From Stella humosa (GTDB lineage: Bacteria; Pseudomonadota; Alphaproteobacteria; ATCC43930; Allostellaceae): a stretch of 64,000 nt of DNA. The stretch lies in contig NZ_AP019700.1 in NCBI RefSeq assembly GCF_006738645.1, positions 942,001-1,006,000 of the forward strand, given 5' to 3'. The position numbers and the translations under genes were made by a program. A model generated the notes under the pieces. The model did no database searches. It was not told the origin of the DNA and worked only from the letters and a program-made list of their open reading frames with translations. This document shows, piece by piece, positions 39,744 through 48,013 of the stretch; positions within the stretch are counted from its first letter, which is position 1, and every line of letters begins with the position of its first letter.

Positions 39744-40805
39744 ATGCCCGACGCCCACCGGACCGACCTGCCCATGCAGGTGCGGGCGGCCACGCTCGCC
39801 CTCACCACCGCCAATGCCGAGGCGCGTACGATCGAGCTGGTCTGGTCGACCGGCGCCCGCGTCCGCCGCTTCGACTATTGGCGCGAGCGCTACTTCGACG
39901 AGGAACTGGTGCTGGAGACGGGCGCGGTCGACCTGGCCCGCCTGAACGGCGGCGCCAACCTGCTCGACTGTCACGGCCGCTGGCAGCTTTCCAGCATCCT
40001 GGGCGTCGTCGAGCGCGCCTGGCTGGCGACCGGCGCCGACGGCAAGCCCGAGGGCCGCGCCGTCGTCCGCTTCTCCGACCGCGCCGAGGTGGCGGCGATC
40101 TGGCGGGACGTCCAGGCCGGCATCATCCGCAACGTGTCGGTCGGCTACATGGTCCGGGCGTTCGAGATGGTCGAGCGCCAGGGCGAGGTGCCGCTCTACC
40201 GCGCCATCGACTGGGAGCCGGGCGAGATCAGCCTGGTGCCCGTCGGCGCCGACCCGGGGGCAGGGACCCGGTCGGCCGGCGAGGGCGGGTCCGACCTTCA
40301 GCGTGACCCGGGCCCGCAACGCTACCCCTGCCGATTCATCGACCCGATCACCCGCAACGAGGAAACCGACATGACCAAGCCGACCCCGGCGGGCGATCCC
40401 GCCGGCAAGCCCGACCCTGCGGCCCAGCCGCGCAGCGAAGCCCAGAACGCGCCGGTTGTCGACACCCGTGCCGCACCCCCGGCCACTCCGCCGGCGCCGC
40501 CAGCCCCCACCAACGTCGTCGACCTCGACGGCGCCCGCGCCCAGGGCCGGGCCGATGCGCTGGCCTACGTCTCGGAGGTCAACGAGCTCTGCGCGCTCGC
40601 CGGCTCGGAGCGCTCGGCCGAGTTCATCGCCGCCGGCACCCCGGTGGCGGCCGTCCGCAAGGCGTTGCTGGAGGCGCGCGCCGCCGACAGTGCCGCCCGC
40701 GGCATCGTCGGCGCCCATGCCGGCACCACCACCGCCCCCGCTGGTCGCGGCTGGGGCGACGCGCTGGCGCGGGCCGGCGTCGCCCGTCCCAACCCCAAGA
40801 GCTGA
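39744..40805 (+). CDS. Prohead protease (U35/HK97-like) with C-terminal scaffold part
   Basis: 353 residues. Residues 15-185 form the serine protease, with His77 in NLLDCHGRW and Ser132 in IRNVSVGYMV, and WEPGEISLVPVGADPGAG closing the domain. Residues 210-353 are a Pro/Ala-rich linker and a helical scaffold (VVDLDGARAQGRADALAYV). It matures the prohead and removes scaffold. GAGGGA precedes ATG 39744. An in-frame ATG at 40371 has its own ribosome site and probably makes scaffold alone. A decoration gene follows 14 bases later. Confidence 0.85.
   Translation: MPDAHRTDLPMQVRAATLALTTANAEARTIELVWSTGARVRRFDYWRERYFDEELVLETGAVDLARLNGGANLLDCHGRWQLSSILGVVERAWLATGADGKPEGRAVVRFSDRAEVAAIWRDVQAGIIRNVSVGYMVRAFEMVERQGEVPLYRAIDWEPGEISLVPVGADPGAGTRSAGEGGSDLQRDPGPQRYPCRFIDPITRNEETDMTKPTPAGDPAGKPDPAAQPRSEAQNAPVVDTRAAPPATPPAPPAPTNVVDLDGARAQGRADALAYVSEVNELCALAGSERSAEFIAAGTPVAAVRKALLEARAADSAARGIVGAHAGTTTAPAGRGWGDALARAGVARPNPKS
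40371..40805 (+). CDS. Nested scaffold protein from an internal start (lambda Nu3-like)
   Basis: 144 residues in the same frame as the protease. The ATG at 40371 (MTKPTPAGDPAGKP) follows GAGGAAA at a spacing of five, and it coincides with the end of the protease domain and the start of the linker. Lambda makes its Nu3 scaffold in just this way from the C gene. Separate production in excess of the protease is therefore predicted. Not proven without protein evidence. Confidence 0.55.
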   Translation: MTKPTPAGDPAGKPDPAAQPRSEAQNAPVVDTRAAPPATPPAPPAPTNVVDLDGARAQGRADALAYVSEVNELCALAGSERSAEFIAAGTPVAAVRKALLEARAADSAARGIVGAHAGTTTAPAGRGWGDALARAGVARPNPKS

Positions 40806-40819
40806 AGGAGGGCCGATCC

Positions 40820-41194
40820 ATGGCAGTCCTCACCGAAACCCGCCACGCCGGCGGCTTCATGGTCTCCGAGGCGAACGGCTTCCGCTCGCGCGAGACCGTC
40901 ACCGTGCTGTCCGGCCAGGTGCTCCAGGCCGGCACCGTGCTGGGCCGGATCACGGCCAGCGGCAAGTACGTCGCCTGGGAGGCCTCGACCTCCGCCGAGG
41001 CCGATGGCTCCACCACCGTGCGCGCCATCCTCTACGGCCCGGTGGATGCGACCGCCGGCGACACCAAGGGCGTCATCGTCATCCGCGACGCGGAGGTGAA
41101 CGGCGGCGAGCTGGTCTACCCCGCCGGCACCCAGCCGCAGGAAAAGGCAGTCGCCATCGCGGCGCTGCTCGCCCTCGGCATCATCGTGCGCTGA
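40820..41194 (+). CDS. Head decoration protein, lambda gpD family
   Basis: 124 residues: AGGFMVSEANGFRSRETVTVL, SGQVLQAGTVLGRITAS and a beta-rich middle, with NGGELVYPAG near the end, match gpD-type trimeric decoration proteins that cap the expanded capsid. GGAGGG is at good spacing from the ATG. It lies between scaffold and capsid as in lambda and would be one of the most abundant virion proteins. Confidence 0.88.
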   Translation: MAVLTETRHAGGFMVSEANGFRSRETVTVLSGQVLQAGTVLGRITASGKYVAWEASTSAEADGSTTVRAILYGPVDATAGDTKGVIVIRDAEVNGGELVYPAGTQPQEKAVAIAALLALGIIVR

Positions 41195-41207
41195 GGAGGC
41201 GCGTCCC

Positions 41208-42221
41208 ATGGCAACCTTGAACGTCTTCCAGGACGACGCCTTCTCGGCGATCGAGCTCACCGACGGCCTCGAGCGGGTCGACTACCAGCCCCAGCTGCTG
41301 GGCCAGCTCGGCATCTTCCAGCCCCGGCCGATCCGCACGGCCACGGCGATGGTGGAGCAGCGCGACGGCGTGCTGGCGCTGATCCAGACCAGCCCCCGCG
41401 GCGCCCCGCCCGCCCAGCGCACCACGGAGTTGCGCGAGGCCCGCGCCTTCCCGACCTGGCGCATCGCCAAGGCCGACCGGATCATGGCTGACGAGCTCCA
41501 GTCGATCCGCGCCTTCGGCTCCGAGACCGAGCTGATGGGCGTGCAGGCCGAGGTGGCGCGCCGCAGCGCCCGCCTGCGCGGCGATGTCGAACTGACCTTC
41601 GAGAACATGCGCCTGGGGGCCGTCCAGGGCATCGTCATCGACGCCGATGGCAGCACCAAGGCCAACTGGTTCACCGAGTTCGGGATCGCCCAGCCGGCCG
41701 AGATCGACTTCGCGCTGAACGTCGCCACCACCGACGTTCGGGCAAAGTGCCACGCCGTGGTGCGGGCGATGGAGCGGGCATCGAAGGGGGCGATGACGAC
41801 GAGCAGTAGCGTCCACGCCCTGGCGGCCGACGATTTCTACGACGCGCTGATCGGCCACGCCCTGGTGCGGGATACCTACCTCAACTGGTCGGCGGCCCAG
41901 GATGCCCGCCAGAACCTCGCCTTCCGCTCGTTCACCTTCGGCGGCATCGTCTGGCACAACTACCGTGGCACCGACGACAACTCGACGGTCGCCATCCCGG
42001 CCGGCAAGGCCAAGTTCTTCCCGGTCGGTGCGCCCGGCGTCTTCCAGCACATCCGCTCGCCGATGGAGAGCACGGAGTTCGTGAATACCCCCGGCCGGGA
42101 GGTCTACTACCGGACCGTCCCCGACCGCGACCGCGACATGTGGGTCGATGTCGAGGCCTACGCCTACCCGCTCTTCATCTGTACCCGGCCCGGGCTGCTG
42201 ATGCGGGCGAAGAAGCAGTGA
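41208..42221 (+). CDS. Major capsid protein, lambda gpE family
   Basis: 337 residues. The start NVFQDDAFSAIELTDGLERV and the later FRSFTFGGIVWHNYRG and GREVYYRTVPDRDRDMWVDVEAYAYPLFICTRP (quoted in two parts at Asp-Met) are the family hallmarks. It folds as an HK97-type subunit and makes the capsid shell. Its stop overlaps the GTG start of the first gene of the glycosylation-like cassette (GTGA), tying that cassette to capsid translation. Confidence 0.93.
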   Translation: MATLNVFQDDAFSAIELTDGLERVDYQPQLLGQLGIFQPRPIRTATAMVEQRDGVLALIQTSPRGAPPAQRTTELREARAFPTWRIAKADRIMADELQSIRAFGSETELMGVQAEVARRSARLRGDVELTFENMRLGAVQGIVIDADGSTKANWFTEFGIAQPAEIDFALNVATTDVRAKCHAVVRAMERASKGAMTTSSSVHALAADDFYDALIGHALVRDTYLNWSAAQDARQNLAFRSFTFGGIVWHNYRGTDDNSTVAIPAGKAKFFPVGAPGVFQHIRSPMESTEFVNTPGREVYYRTVPDRDRDMWVDVEAYAYPLFICTRPGLLMRAKKQ

Positions 42222-42871
42222 CGACGCGCCAGGCGCCCGTGCCGGCAGACGCACCCGACCGGGTGCCCTGCTGCTGGCCGGGCGCCAGCGTCTACATCCT
42301 GGGCGGCGGCCCCTCGCTCGACCTGGTGCCGCTTGGCGGGCTGGTGCTGGCCCGCGTCATCGCCGTGAACGACAGTGCCTGGGCGGCCCCCTGGGCGCCC
42401 GTCCTGCACTACGGCGATGATCGCTGGGCACGCTGGCACGGCGCCGCTCTGGCCCGCCACGCCGCCTGGATGCAGTCGACCGTCGCCCGCGACCCGGCCG
42501 TCGCCCCGCCGCACGCCTGGCGCCTGCGCTATGCCGGCCGCGAGGGGTTGAGCCGCGACCCCGAGGCGCTCAATGGGCGCTGCTCGGGCCACCAGGCGAT
42601 CAACCTGGCCGTCCTGCTGGGTGCCGCCCGCATCGTCCTGCTGGGCTTCGACCATCGCGTGGTGGCCGGTCCTGATGGAGGGTGCCGCACCCATCACCGT
42701 TGGACCCGGCCGCGCCCGATCGAGACCCCGCCCGAAGCCTGGGACCCGTGGATCGTCGAAGCGCGCTCGATCCGCGCCGACCTGCCGCCTGGCGTCGAGA
42801 TACTCAACGCCACCCCGGGCTCCGCGCTCGATGCCTTCCCGATCGTCGATCTGGAATCGGTGCTGCCATGA
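42218..42871 (+). CDS. Maf/DUF115-like protein, first gene of capsid-linked cassette
   Basis: 217 residues. SVYILGGGPSLDLVPLGGLV is the glycine/proline-serine motif of the DUF115 (MptE-like, Maf) fold, and SGHQAINLAVLLGAARIVLLGFDH is its second nucleotide-binding strand pair (motif quoted to the His). In Maf proteins this fold transfers nonulosonic sugars to flagellin. Here it is translationally coupled to the major capsid gene in front (GTGA) and to the next gene behind (ATGA). Sugar transfer to a virion protein is an inference from family and place. Confidence 0.65.
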   Translation: MTTRQAPVPADAPDRVPCCWPGASVYILGGGPSLDLVPLGGLVLARVIAVNDSAWAAPWAPVLHYGDDRWARWHGAALARHAAWMQSTVARDPAVAPPHAWRLRYAGREGLSRDPEALNGRCSGHQAINLAVLLGAARIVLLGFDHRVVAGPDGGCRTHHRWTRPRPIETPPEAWDPWIVEARSIRADLPPGVEILNATPGSALDAFPIVDLESVLP

Positions 42872-43656
42872 CGCCGCGCGCCTTCCTCCTCATCCGCCAC
42901 CGCTCGGCGGCCCGTTTCGCCGCCTTCCACGCCGGCCTGTCCGCCGCCGGCTTCGCCGTCTACGAGGATTGGCACGGCGAACGGCCCCAGCCCGGCGACG
43001 TGCTGGTCATCTGGAACCGTGTCGGCGGCTGGGCCGAGGCCGCCGACACGTTCGAGGCGGCCGGCGCCACGGTACTGGTGGCCGAGAACGGCCATGTCCC
43101 GATCCGTGGTGCTGCCGCCGTGTCGCTGGCGATCGGCGGCCACAACGGCGCCGGCAGCTTCCCGGTCGGCGGGCCGGAGCGCTGGGCCGGCTTCGGCGTG
43201 ACCCTCGCCCCCTGGTCGAGCGGCGGCCGCCACATCCTGGTCTGCGGCCAGCGGGGCATCGGCAGCGGTGCCCACGCCGTGCCCCCCGGCTGGCTCGACG
43301 ATGCCTGCGCCCGCCTGCGCGCCCTGACCGACCGTGCGGTGCGCCGCCGCCCGCACCCGCGCTCGGCCGAGGGTGCGGCGATGCCGCCGCTCGCCCACGA
43401 CCTGCGCGACTGCTGGTGCGTCGTCACCTGGTCGAGCAATGCCGCGACCGAGGCCCTGCTGGCCGGCCTCCCCGCTATCGTCTGCGGCCCGGCCCACATT
43501 CTGGCGGCCGTCTGCAACCGCCACCTGGAGGATGCGGTGGAGCCCGTGCGCCGCCTGCGGGAGCCCGCCTTCGAACGGCTCGCCTGGTCGCAGTGGACGC
43601 TCGACGAGATCGCGTCCGGCGAGCCCTTCGCCCGCCTGGCCGGAGGCTGCCCGTGA
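42868..43656 (+). CDS. Glycosyltransferase-like protein, copy A of a paralogous pair
   Basis: 262 residues. It shares with the next gene the ordered blocks LAPWSSGGRHILVCGQ, DLRDCWCVVTWSSNAATEALLAGLPAIV and QWTLDEIASGEPFARL (each quoted alone). The Trp-Ser-Ser-Asn-Ala-Ala-Thr-Glu-Ala block resembles the donor-binding part of GT-B glycosyltransferases and of capsular polysaccharide transfer proteins. The N-terminal half (GDVLVIWNRVGGWAEAADTFEAAG) is Rossmann-like. It is coupled at both ends. The acceptor and donor are unknown. Confidence 0.6.
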   Translation: MTPRAFLLIRHRSAARFAAFHAGLSAAGFAVYEDWHGERPQPGDVLVIWNRVGGWAEAADTFEAAGATVLVAENGHVPIRGAAAVSLAIGGHNGAGSFPVGGPERWAGFGVTLAPWSSGGRHILVCGQRGIGSGAHAVPPGWLDDACARLRALTDRAVRRRPHPRSAEGAAMPPLAHDLRDCWCVVTWSSNAATEALLAGLPAIVCGPAHILAAVCNRHLEDAVEPVRRLREPAFERLAWSQWTLDEIASGEPFARLAGGCP

Positions 43657-44435
43657 CCGCGCTCGTCGCCTACCCGCACGAGTGGCGCCGCCGCTCGGTC
43701 GCCGTCGCCGACTGCCTGGCGATCGGCGCCGGCGGCCGCCTGGCCGGCGAGGCGGAGATGTTGTCGGGCGTGCTGGCCGCCGGCCCCGTTGTGCTGCACG
43801 GCTGCTCGCCGGTCACCGCCCCGCTGTTGGCTGCGGCCCGCCGCGCCGCCGATCGGCCCTGGTGGTATGCCGACAAGGGCTATTTCGGCCGCCGGTCGAT
43901 GGTCCGCGTCACCCGCGGTCGCCTGCAGCATGACGGATTTTCCGGCGGCGCCCGCGCCGACCGCCTGCGCGACCTCGGCGTCGATATCGCGCCCTGGCGC
44001 CATGGCGGCCGCCACGTCCTGGTCTGCCTCCAGTCCGAGCAGTGGATGCGTGATGCCGAGGAGCTCAGTCGCCGTGACTGGCTGGCCTGGGTGCTGGCAC
44101 TGCTGGCGCTGGCGACAGACCGCGAGATTCGCGTCCGCACGAAGCGCCCGCCCGATGGCATCGAGCATCGCCCGTTGGCGGCCGACCTGGCCGACTGCTG
44201 GGCCGTCGTCACCCACACCAGCAACTGCGCCGTCGAGGCGCTGGTGGCGGGCGTGCCCGTCTTCATCACCGGCAACAGCGCGGCCTCGCCGATGGCGGCC
44301 GGCCCGATCTCGGCGATCGAGACGCCCTGTCGCCCGGATGGGCGCGAGGAGTGGGCCGCCCGGCTTGCCGCCAACCAGTGGACCTTGGACGAGCTCGCCG
44401 CCGGCGACTGGTGGCGCCAGGTGGGGGAGGGCTGA
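43653..44435 (+). CDS. Glycosyltransferase-like protein, copy B of a paralogous pair
   Basis: 260 residues with the same block order as copy A: IAPWRHGGRHVLVCLQS, DLADCWAVVTHTSNCAVEALVAGVPVFI and QWTLDELAAGDWWRQV. Thr-His-Thr-Ser-Asn-x-x-Val-Glu-Ala is close to the GT-B donor site of capsule-type transferases. The N-terminal half differs from copy A (WWYADKGYFGRRSMVRVTRG), suggesting a different acceptor. The pair probably arose by duplication. GTG start inside the previous stop. Confidence 0.6.
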   Translation: MTALVAYPHEWRRRSVAVADCLAIGAGGRLAGEAEMLSGVLAAGPVVLHGCSPVTAPLLAAARRAADRPWWYADKGYFGRRSMVRVTRGRLQHDGFSGGARADRLRDLGVDIAPWRHGGRHVLVCLQSEQWMRDAEELSRRDWLAWVLALLALATDREIRVRTKRPPDGIEHRPLAADLADCWAVVTHTSNCAVEALVAGVPVFITGNSAASPMAAGPISAIETPCRPDGREEWAARLAANQWTLDELAAGDWWRQVGEG

Positions 44436-44436
44436 A

Positions 44437-45240
44437 ATGGGCTGGGGCGACGAGATCATGGTGACGGGCGAGGCCCGCCGCCTCCAGGCAACCGACCCGC
44501 GGCCGGTCCGCGTGCTCGATCGCCGCGGCGATGCCCGCTGGCACCCGCTGTGGGAGGGCAACGACCGCTTCGCGGAGATGGGCGTGGCCGACGCGCAGGT
44601 GATCGTCAACGGCCCTGGCGCGCGGCCCTACGTCGACTACACCCGCACCATGCCGGACCGCTGGGCCTACACCGGCTGGCAGGCGACGCCCGGCGAGCTG
44701 CCGGCGATTCCTTGTGCCGGGATCAGGGTCGGCGCCTTGCCCTTCGTCGTGATCGAGCCTGCGATCAAGTCGTCGGCCTCGCCCAACAAGCAGTGGGGCG
44801 CCGGCCGCTGGCAGGCGCTGGTCGATATCCTCCGCCGCCGGCATCCCGACCTGATCTTCGTGCATCTCGGCCCGGTGCCGGTGCCGGGCTTCGACGGCCT
44901 CGTCCATGTCCCGACCGAGGATGTCTTCGCCGCCTGCGCGGTGCTGGCGGCGGCCCGGGCCGCCATCCTGCCAGAGGGCGGGCTGCACCACGCCGCGGCC
45001 GCCCTGGGCGTGCCGGCCGTCGTCCTCTTCGGCGGCATGACCAGCCCGCGCAACACCGGCTACGGCGCACTGCCGGGCAGCGCCTGCCACATCAACCTCG
45101 CCGTCGACGATGCCGAGGCGCTGGGCTGGCGCGTGCCCCACCCGGCCTGTGCGGCGGCCTGGGACCGCATCACCCCGGCGCTGGTCGCCGACACCTTCGC
45201 GGAACTGCTGTTCAGCCCCCGCGACCGCGTGGCCGCCTGA
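44437..45240 (+). CDS. Glycosyltransferase family 9-like protein
   Basis: 267 residues. The opening MGWGDEIMVTGEARRLQ resembles the GT9 N-terminal glycine loop. KQWGAGRWQALVDILRRRHPDLIFVHLG and ILPEGGLHHAAAALGVPAVVLFGG are the C-terminal Rossmann half of ADP-heptose:LPS transferases (quoted separately), with the pattern Glu-Gly-Gly-Leu-His-His. It follows copy B by one base and precedes the connector genes by two. It probably transfers a sugar; whether to a virion protein or to host surface glycan is open. Confidence 0.65.
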   Translation: MGWGDEIMVTGEARRLQATDPRPVRVLDRRGDARWHPLWEGNDRFAEMGVADAQVIVNGPGARPYVDYTRTMPDRWAYTGWQATPGELPAIPCAGIRVGALPFVVIEPAIKSSASPNKQWGAGRWQALVDILRRRHPDLIFVHLGPVPVPGFDGLVHVPTEDVFAACAVLAAARAAILPEGGLHHAAAALGVPAVVLFGGMTSPRNTGYGALPGSACHINLAVDDAEALGWRVPHPACAAAWDRITPALVADTFAELLFSPRDRVAA

Positions 45241-45242
45241 CG

Positions 45243-45578
45243 ATGGCCGCCATCACCGGCCCCTTCGCGGCGATGGACCGGGTGCTGTTCGCCAGCCCGG
45301 TCCTGTCGCTCGCCGCCACCTATACCGCGCCCGCCGCCGCCCCCGTCGCCGTGCGTGTCATCCGCTGCCGCGGCGATGCGCTGGCCCGCCTGGGCGAGGT
45401 CGGTATCAACCGCCCGGCCGACCTGTTCGACCTGCGCGCGGCCGACGTGCCGGTGCCGATCCGCGGTGCGGCCCTGGCCGTCACCGAGGGCGGGGTGACT
45501 GCCCAGTACCAGGTGCGTGCCGTCACCCCCGACACCAGCCGCCTCGTCTGGCGCCTGGACTGCGCCCGGCAGGCCTGA
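45243..45578 (+). CDS. Head-tail connector/adaptor protein (gpFII-like by position)
   Basis: 111 residues, beta-rich: FASPVLSLAATYTAPAAAPVAV, VRVIRCRGDALARLGEVG and VTAQYQVRAVTPDTSRLVWRLDC. Size, composition and place between head genes and the gpU-like protein fit a small head-tail connector. No clear sequence motif supports a specific family. Confidence 0.6.
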   Translation: MAAITGPFAAMDRVLFASPVLSLAATYTAPAAAPVAVRVIRCRGDALARLGEVGINRPADLFDLRAADVPVPIRGAALAVTEGGVTAQYQVRAVTPDTSRLVWRLDCARQA

Positions 45579-45579
45579 A

Positions 45580-46029
45580 ATGCCGACCCCCGTCGTCGAG
45601 CAGGTCCTGGCGGCCGTCGAAGCCCGCCTGGCGGCCATCACCGGGTTCCCCGGCCTGCTGGTCGAGCGCAACCGCGACGCCGAGGTCGACCGCTTCCCGA
45701 CCCTGCTGCTGATCGACGGCGACCAGGACCGCATCGGCGACGAGACGATGGGCTATCGGCGCGTGATGCTGGAATTCATGGTCGAGGGGTACGTCTCGGC
45801 CAACCTGCAATCCGGCCTCGGCCCCGCCCGCAACGCCCTCTATGCCGCCGTGGTGGCGGCCCTGATGGCCGACCCCACCCTGGGCGGCCTGGCAGTCGAC
45901 CTGCACGAGGGCCGCACCAGCCGGGCGCTGGGCACCGGCGACGGCCAGACCCCGGCGGCCGCCTTCGCGACCATCTACGAACTCGAGTTCTGGACCCGCG
46001 AAGCCGACCCCTACAGTCTTGGCCCCTGA
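45580..46029 (+). CDS. Tail terminator/minor tail protein, gpU-like
   Basis: 149 residues. It starts with a helical segment (VEQVLAAVEARLAAITG), then LLVERNRDAEVDRFPTLLLIDGDQD, and a strand-rich end (AFATIYELEFWTREADPYS), matching gpU/tail-terminator proteins that cap the tail tube. Its last 19 bases overlap, tail to tail, the UDG-like cargo gene. One base separates it from the connector gene. Confidence 0.7.
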   Translation: MPTPVVEQVLAAVEARLAAITGFPGLLVERNRDAEVDRFPTLLLIDGDQDRIGDETMGYRRVMLEFMVEGYVSANLQSGLGPARNALYAAVVAALMADPTLGGLAVDLHEGRTSRALGTGDGQTPAAAFATIYELEFWTREADPYSLGP

Positions 46030-46703
46030 CCGGTGCCGGCCAAGGCTTCGTTCACCCGCCGGAGCAGCCTTGGGAAGGCATGCGCGTAGAAATGACCATT
46101 CAGCTTGCTCGGATGGTAGAGGCCAATTCCGCTCATCGGCCCAAGCAAAGGGTGATGCAACCGATACTCGCGGTAGTAGACCGCGGGACTGGTTCCGTTA
46201 GGTCCCATCACGGTGGTCGCATCATCCGCAACTGCCGTGCCGCCGAGTGCGGTCATGAAGGGCTGTACCCCGTTGGCCCCGCCGAACAGCAATAGCTTCG
46301 GCCGCGCAAATGCCAAGCACTCCAGGACGAACGGGCGCGCCTCGTCTACGTGCCGCCGGCGCTCACGGGCCCCCAGCCTTCCGGGTGAGCGGCGGAAATG
46401 CTGATTGAAGACCTGCACCGGCCGGACGATCTCGTGGCTGTCGCCCCCTAGCAACCGCATTAGGAGCGTCGAGGCGTTGAGGGTCGTGGGCCCACTGAAG
46501 CGTCCTTCGACGTATTCGTGGCTGCCGGCATAGACGTCGACGATCTTGAAGTCGTCAGGGCTACCACCCGGGTTTTCATTGATCATCGCCAGCGGGAAGG
46601 GCGCCAACGGCCCGTAGAACAGGCTGTAATACCTGCGTTCCTTCAGGCCGGACGCGGCTTGGTACCGGCGCTCGATGTCGCGCATCCGTTCGTAGTCCGC
46701 CAC
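46011..46703 (-). CDS. Uracil-DNA-glycosylase-like protein (late-region cargo)
   Basis: About 230 residues. Two UDG-superfamily landmarks are in order: an early PLAMINENPGGSPDDF (motif 1, Asn-Pro-Gly) and a late GIGLYHPSKLNGHFYAH (motif 2, His-Pro-Ser). Between them lie KLLLFGGANGVQPF and a basic linker. It may excise uracil or another odd base, or only bind it. It lies on the strand opposite to the tail genes and has lower GC. The start is uncertain: GTG 46703 has GAGG at five bases; ATG 46685 is also possible. Family assignment is by motif only. Confidence 0.55.
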   Translation of the reverse strand: MADYERMRDIERRYQAASGLKERRYYSLFYGPLAPFPLAMINENPGGSPDDFKIVDVYAGSHEYVEGRFSGPTTLNASTLLMRLLGGDSHEIVRPVQVFNQHFRRSPGRLGARERRRHVDEARPFVLECLAFARPKLLLFGGANGVQPFMTALGGTAVADDATTVMGPNGTSPAVYYREYRLHHPLLGPMSGIGLYHPSKLNGHFYAHAFPRLLRRVNEALAGTGQGPRL

Positions 46704-46767
46704 CGCGACCTCGCTCTGCCGAACATTTTCCAATCCATTCTTCAAGCACAACCAGGAGGTGATTGCG

Positions 46768-47967
46768 ATGGCAAACAAGGTCATCCGCTCGCGGCGCGGC
46801 ATGCTGCTGTTCAAGGTCGAAGACACGCTGACGGGGGGCGAGGGCGTCGATGCCCTGCCGATCGCGGCCGACGATGCGATCCTCGTCGAGGCCCCGCAGA
46901 TCACCTTCGACCAGTCGCTGGTCACCACCACCGAGATGACGGGCTCGCTCGACCCGGAGGCGCCGATCGTCGGCGGGCTGAAGGTGCCGCTCGCCTTCGA
47001 CGTCTACCTGAAGGGGTCCGGCACGCCCGAGCTGCCGCCCAACTGGGCGTCGGTGATGGAATGTTGCGGCTGGCAGCGGGTCGAGACGGGGGTGGCGGTG
47101 CCCGCCGCCCCGCAGCTGGCCGCCGCTGGCTCGGCCACGACGCTGACGCTGGGGGCCGGCGCCTCGGCCACGGCCCAGGCCTATCGCGGCATGCCGATCG
47201 ACCTCTACCGAGACAGCGCCAACCCGCTGATCGACTTCATCACGAACTACACCGCGGGCAAGGTCGCCAGCCTGGCCGAGAGCTACAGCCCGGTGCTGGG
47301 CGGCACGGTCGAGTATCAGATCCCGAAGAACGTGCTGTGGAAGCCGACCAGCGACGACGCGCTGATCAAGTCGGGCACCGCCTACCTCTACATGGACGGC
47401 GTCCTCTACAAGGTGCTGGGCTGCCGCGGCACCCTGTCCTTGACGATGCAGGCGGGCCAGCCCGGCAAGTTCCGTTTCGAGCTGACCGGCATGTATGGCG
47501 GCAAGAGCGACGCCGCCGTGCCCTCCACGCCGGCCTTCGACGCCACCCGGTCGCCGATCTGGCGCGACCCCAGCAACGACGGCAGCGGCCATTTCTCGAT
47601 CGGCCGGGCGGAGGCCGCCCTGCGCCAGCTGGTCCTGACCAACGGCAACACCCAGACCAACCCGGACAACCCGAACGCGGCCGAGGGCTTCGACCCCTCG
47701 ATCATCACCGGCCGGCGGATGACCGGCACGATGGACCCGCTCGCCACCCTGGTCGCCACCCGCAACGCCATGGACGATTTCCGCACGGGCCAGGACCGCA
47801 TCGTCCACGCCCGCATCGGCACGGTTCCCGGCAACCGCTTCGGCATCACCATCCCGGCCGCCTTCTACGAAAGCTACGGCCACGGCGACCGGGAGGGCCT
47901 CCAGTCCGAGGAACTCGGCTTCTTCGCCTCCGGCCGCGATGCCGGGGCGTTCATCTGTCAGTATTAG
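46768..47967 (+). CDS. Phage tail tube (major tail) protein
   Basis: 399 residues with a strong AGGAGG nine bases before ATG 46768. It has the tail-tube pattern: an N-terminal ANKVIRSRRGMLLFKVEDT, the LVTTTEMTGSLDPEAPIVGGLKVPLAFDVYLKG strand set (quoted as one segment split at Pro-Glu) and a second tube domain with CRGTLSLTMQAGQPGKFRFELTGMY. It polymerises around the tape measure to form the tail tube. A strong hairpin terminator follows at 48014. Confidence 0.8.
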   Translation: MANKVIRSRRGMLLFKVEDTLTGGEGVDALPIAADDAILVEAPQITFDQSLVTTTEMTGSLDPEAPIVGGLKVPLAFDVYLKGSGTPELPPNWASVMECCGWQRVETGVAVPAAPQLAAAGSATTLTLGAGASATAQAYRGMPIDLYRDSANPLIDFITNYTAGKVASLAESYSPVLGGTVEYQIPKNVLWKPTSDDALIKSGTAYLYMDGVLYKVLGCRGTLSLTMQAGQPGKFRFELTGMYGGKSDAAVPSTPAFDATRSPIWRDPSNDGSGHFSIGRAEAALRQLVLTNGNTQTNPDNPNAAEGFDPSIITGRRMTGTMDPLATLVATRNAMDDFRTGQDRIVHARIGTVPGNRFGITIPAAFYESYGHGDREGLQSEELGFFASGRDAGAFICQY

Positions 47968-48013
47968 CGGTACATGCCATCCTGCCGCGAGAGGTGCCGG
48001 TCTCACGCTCAAT

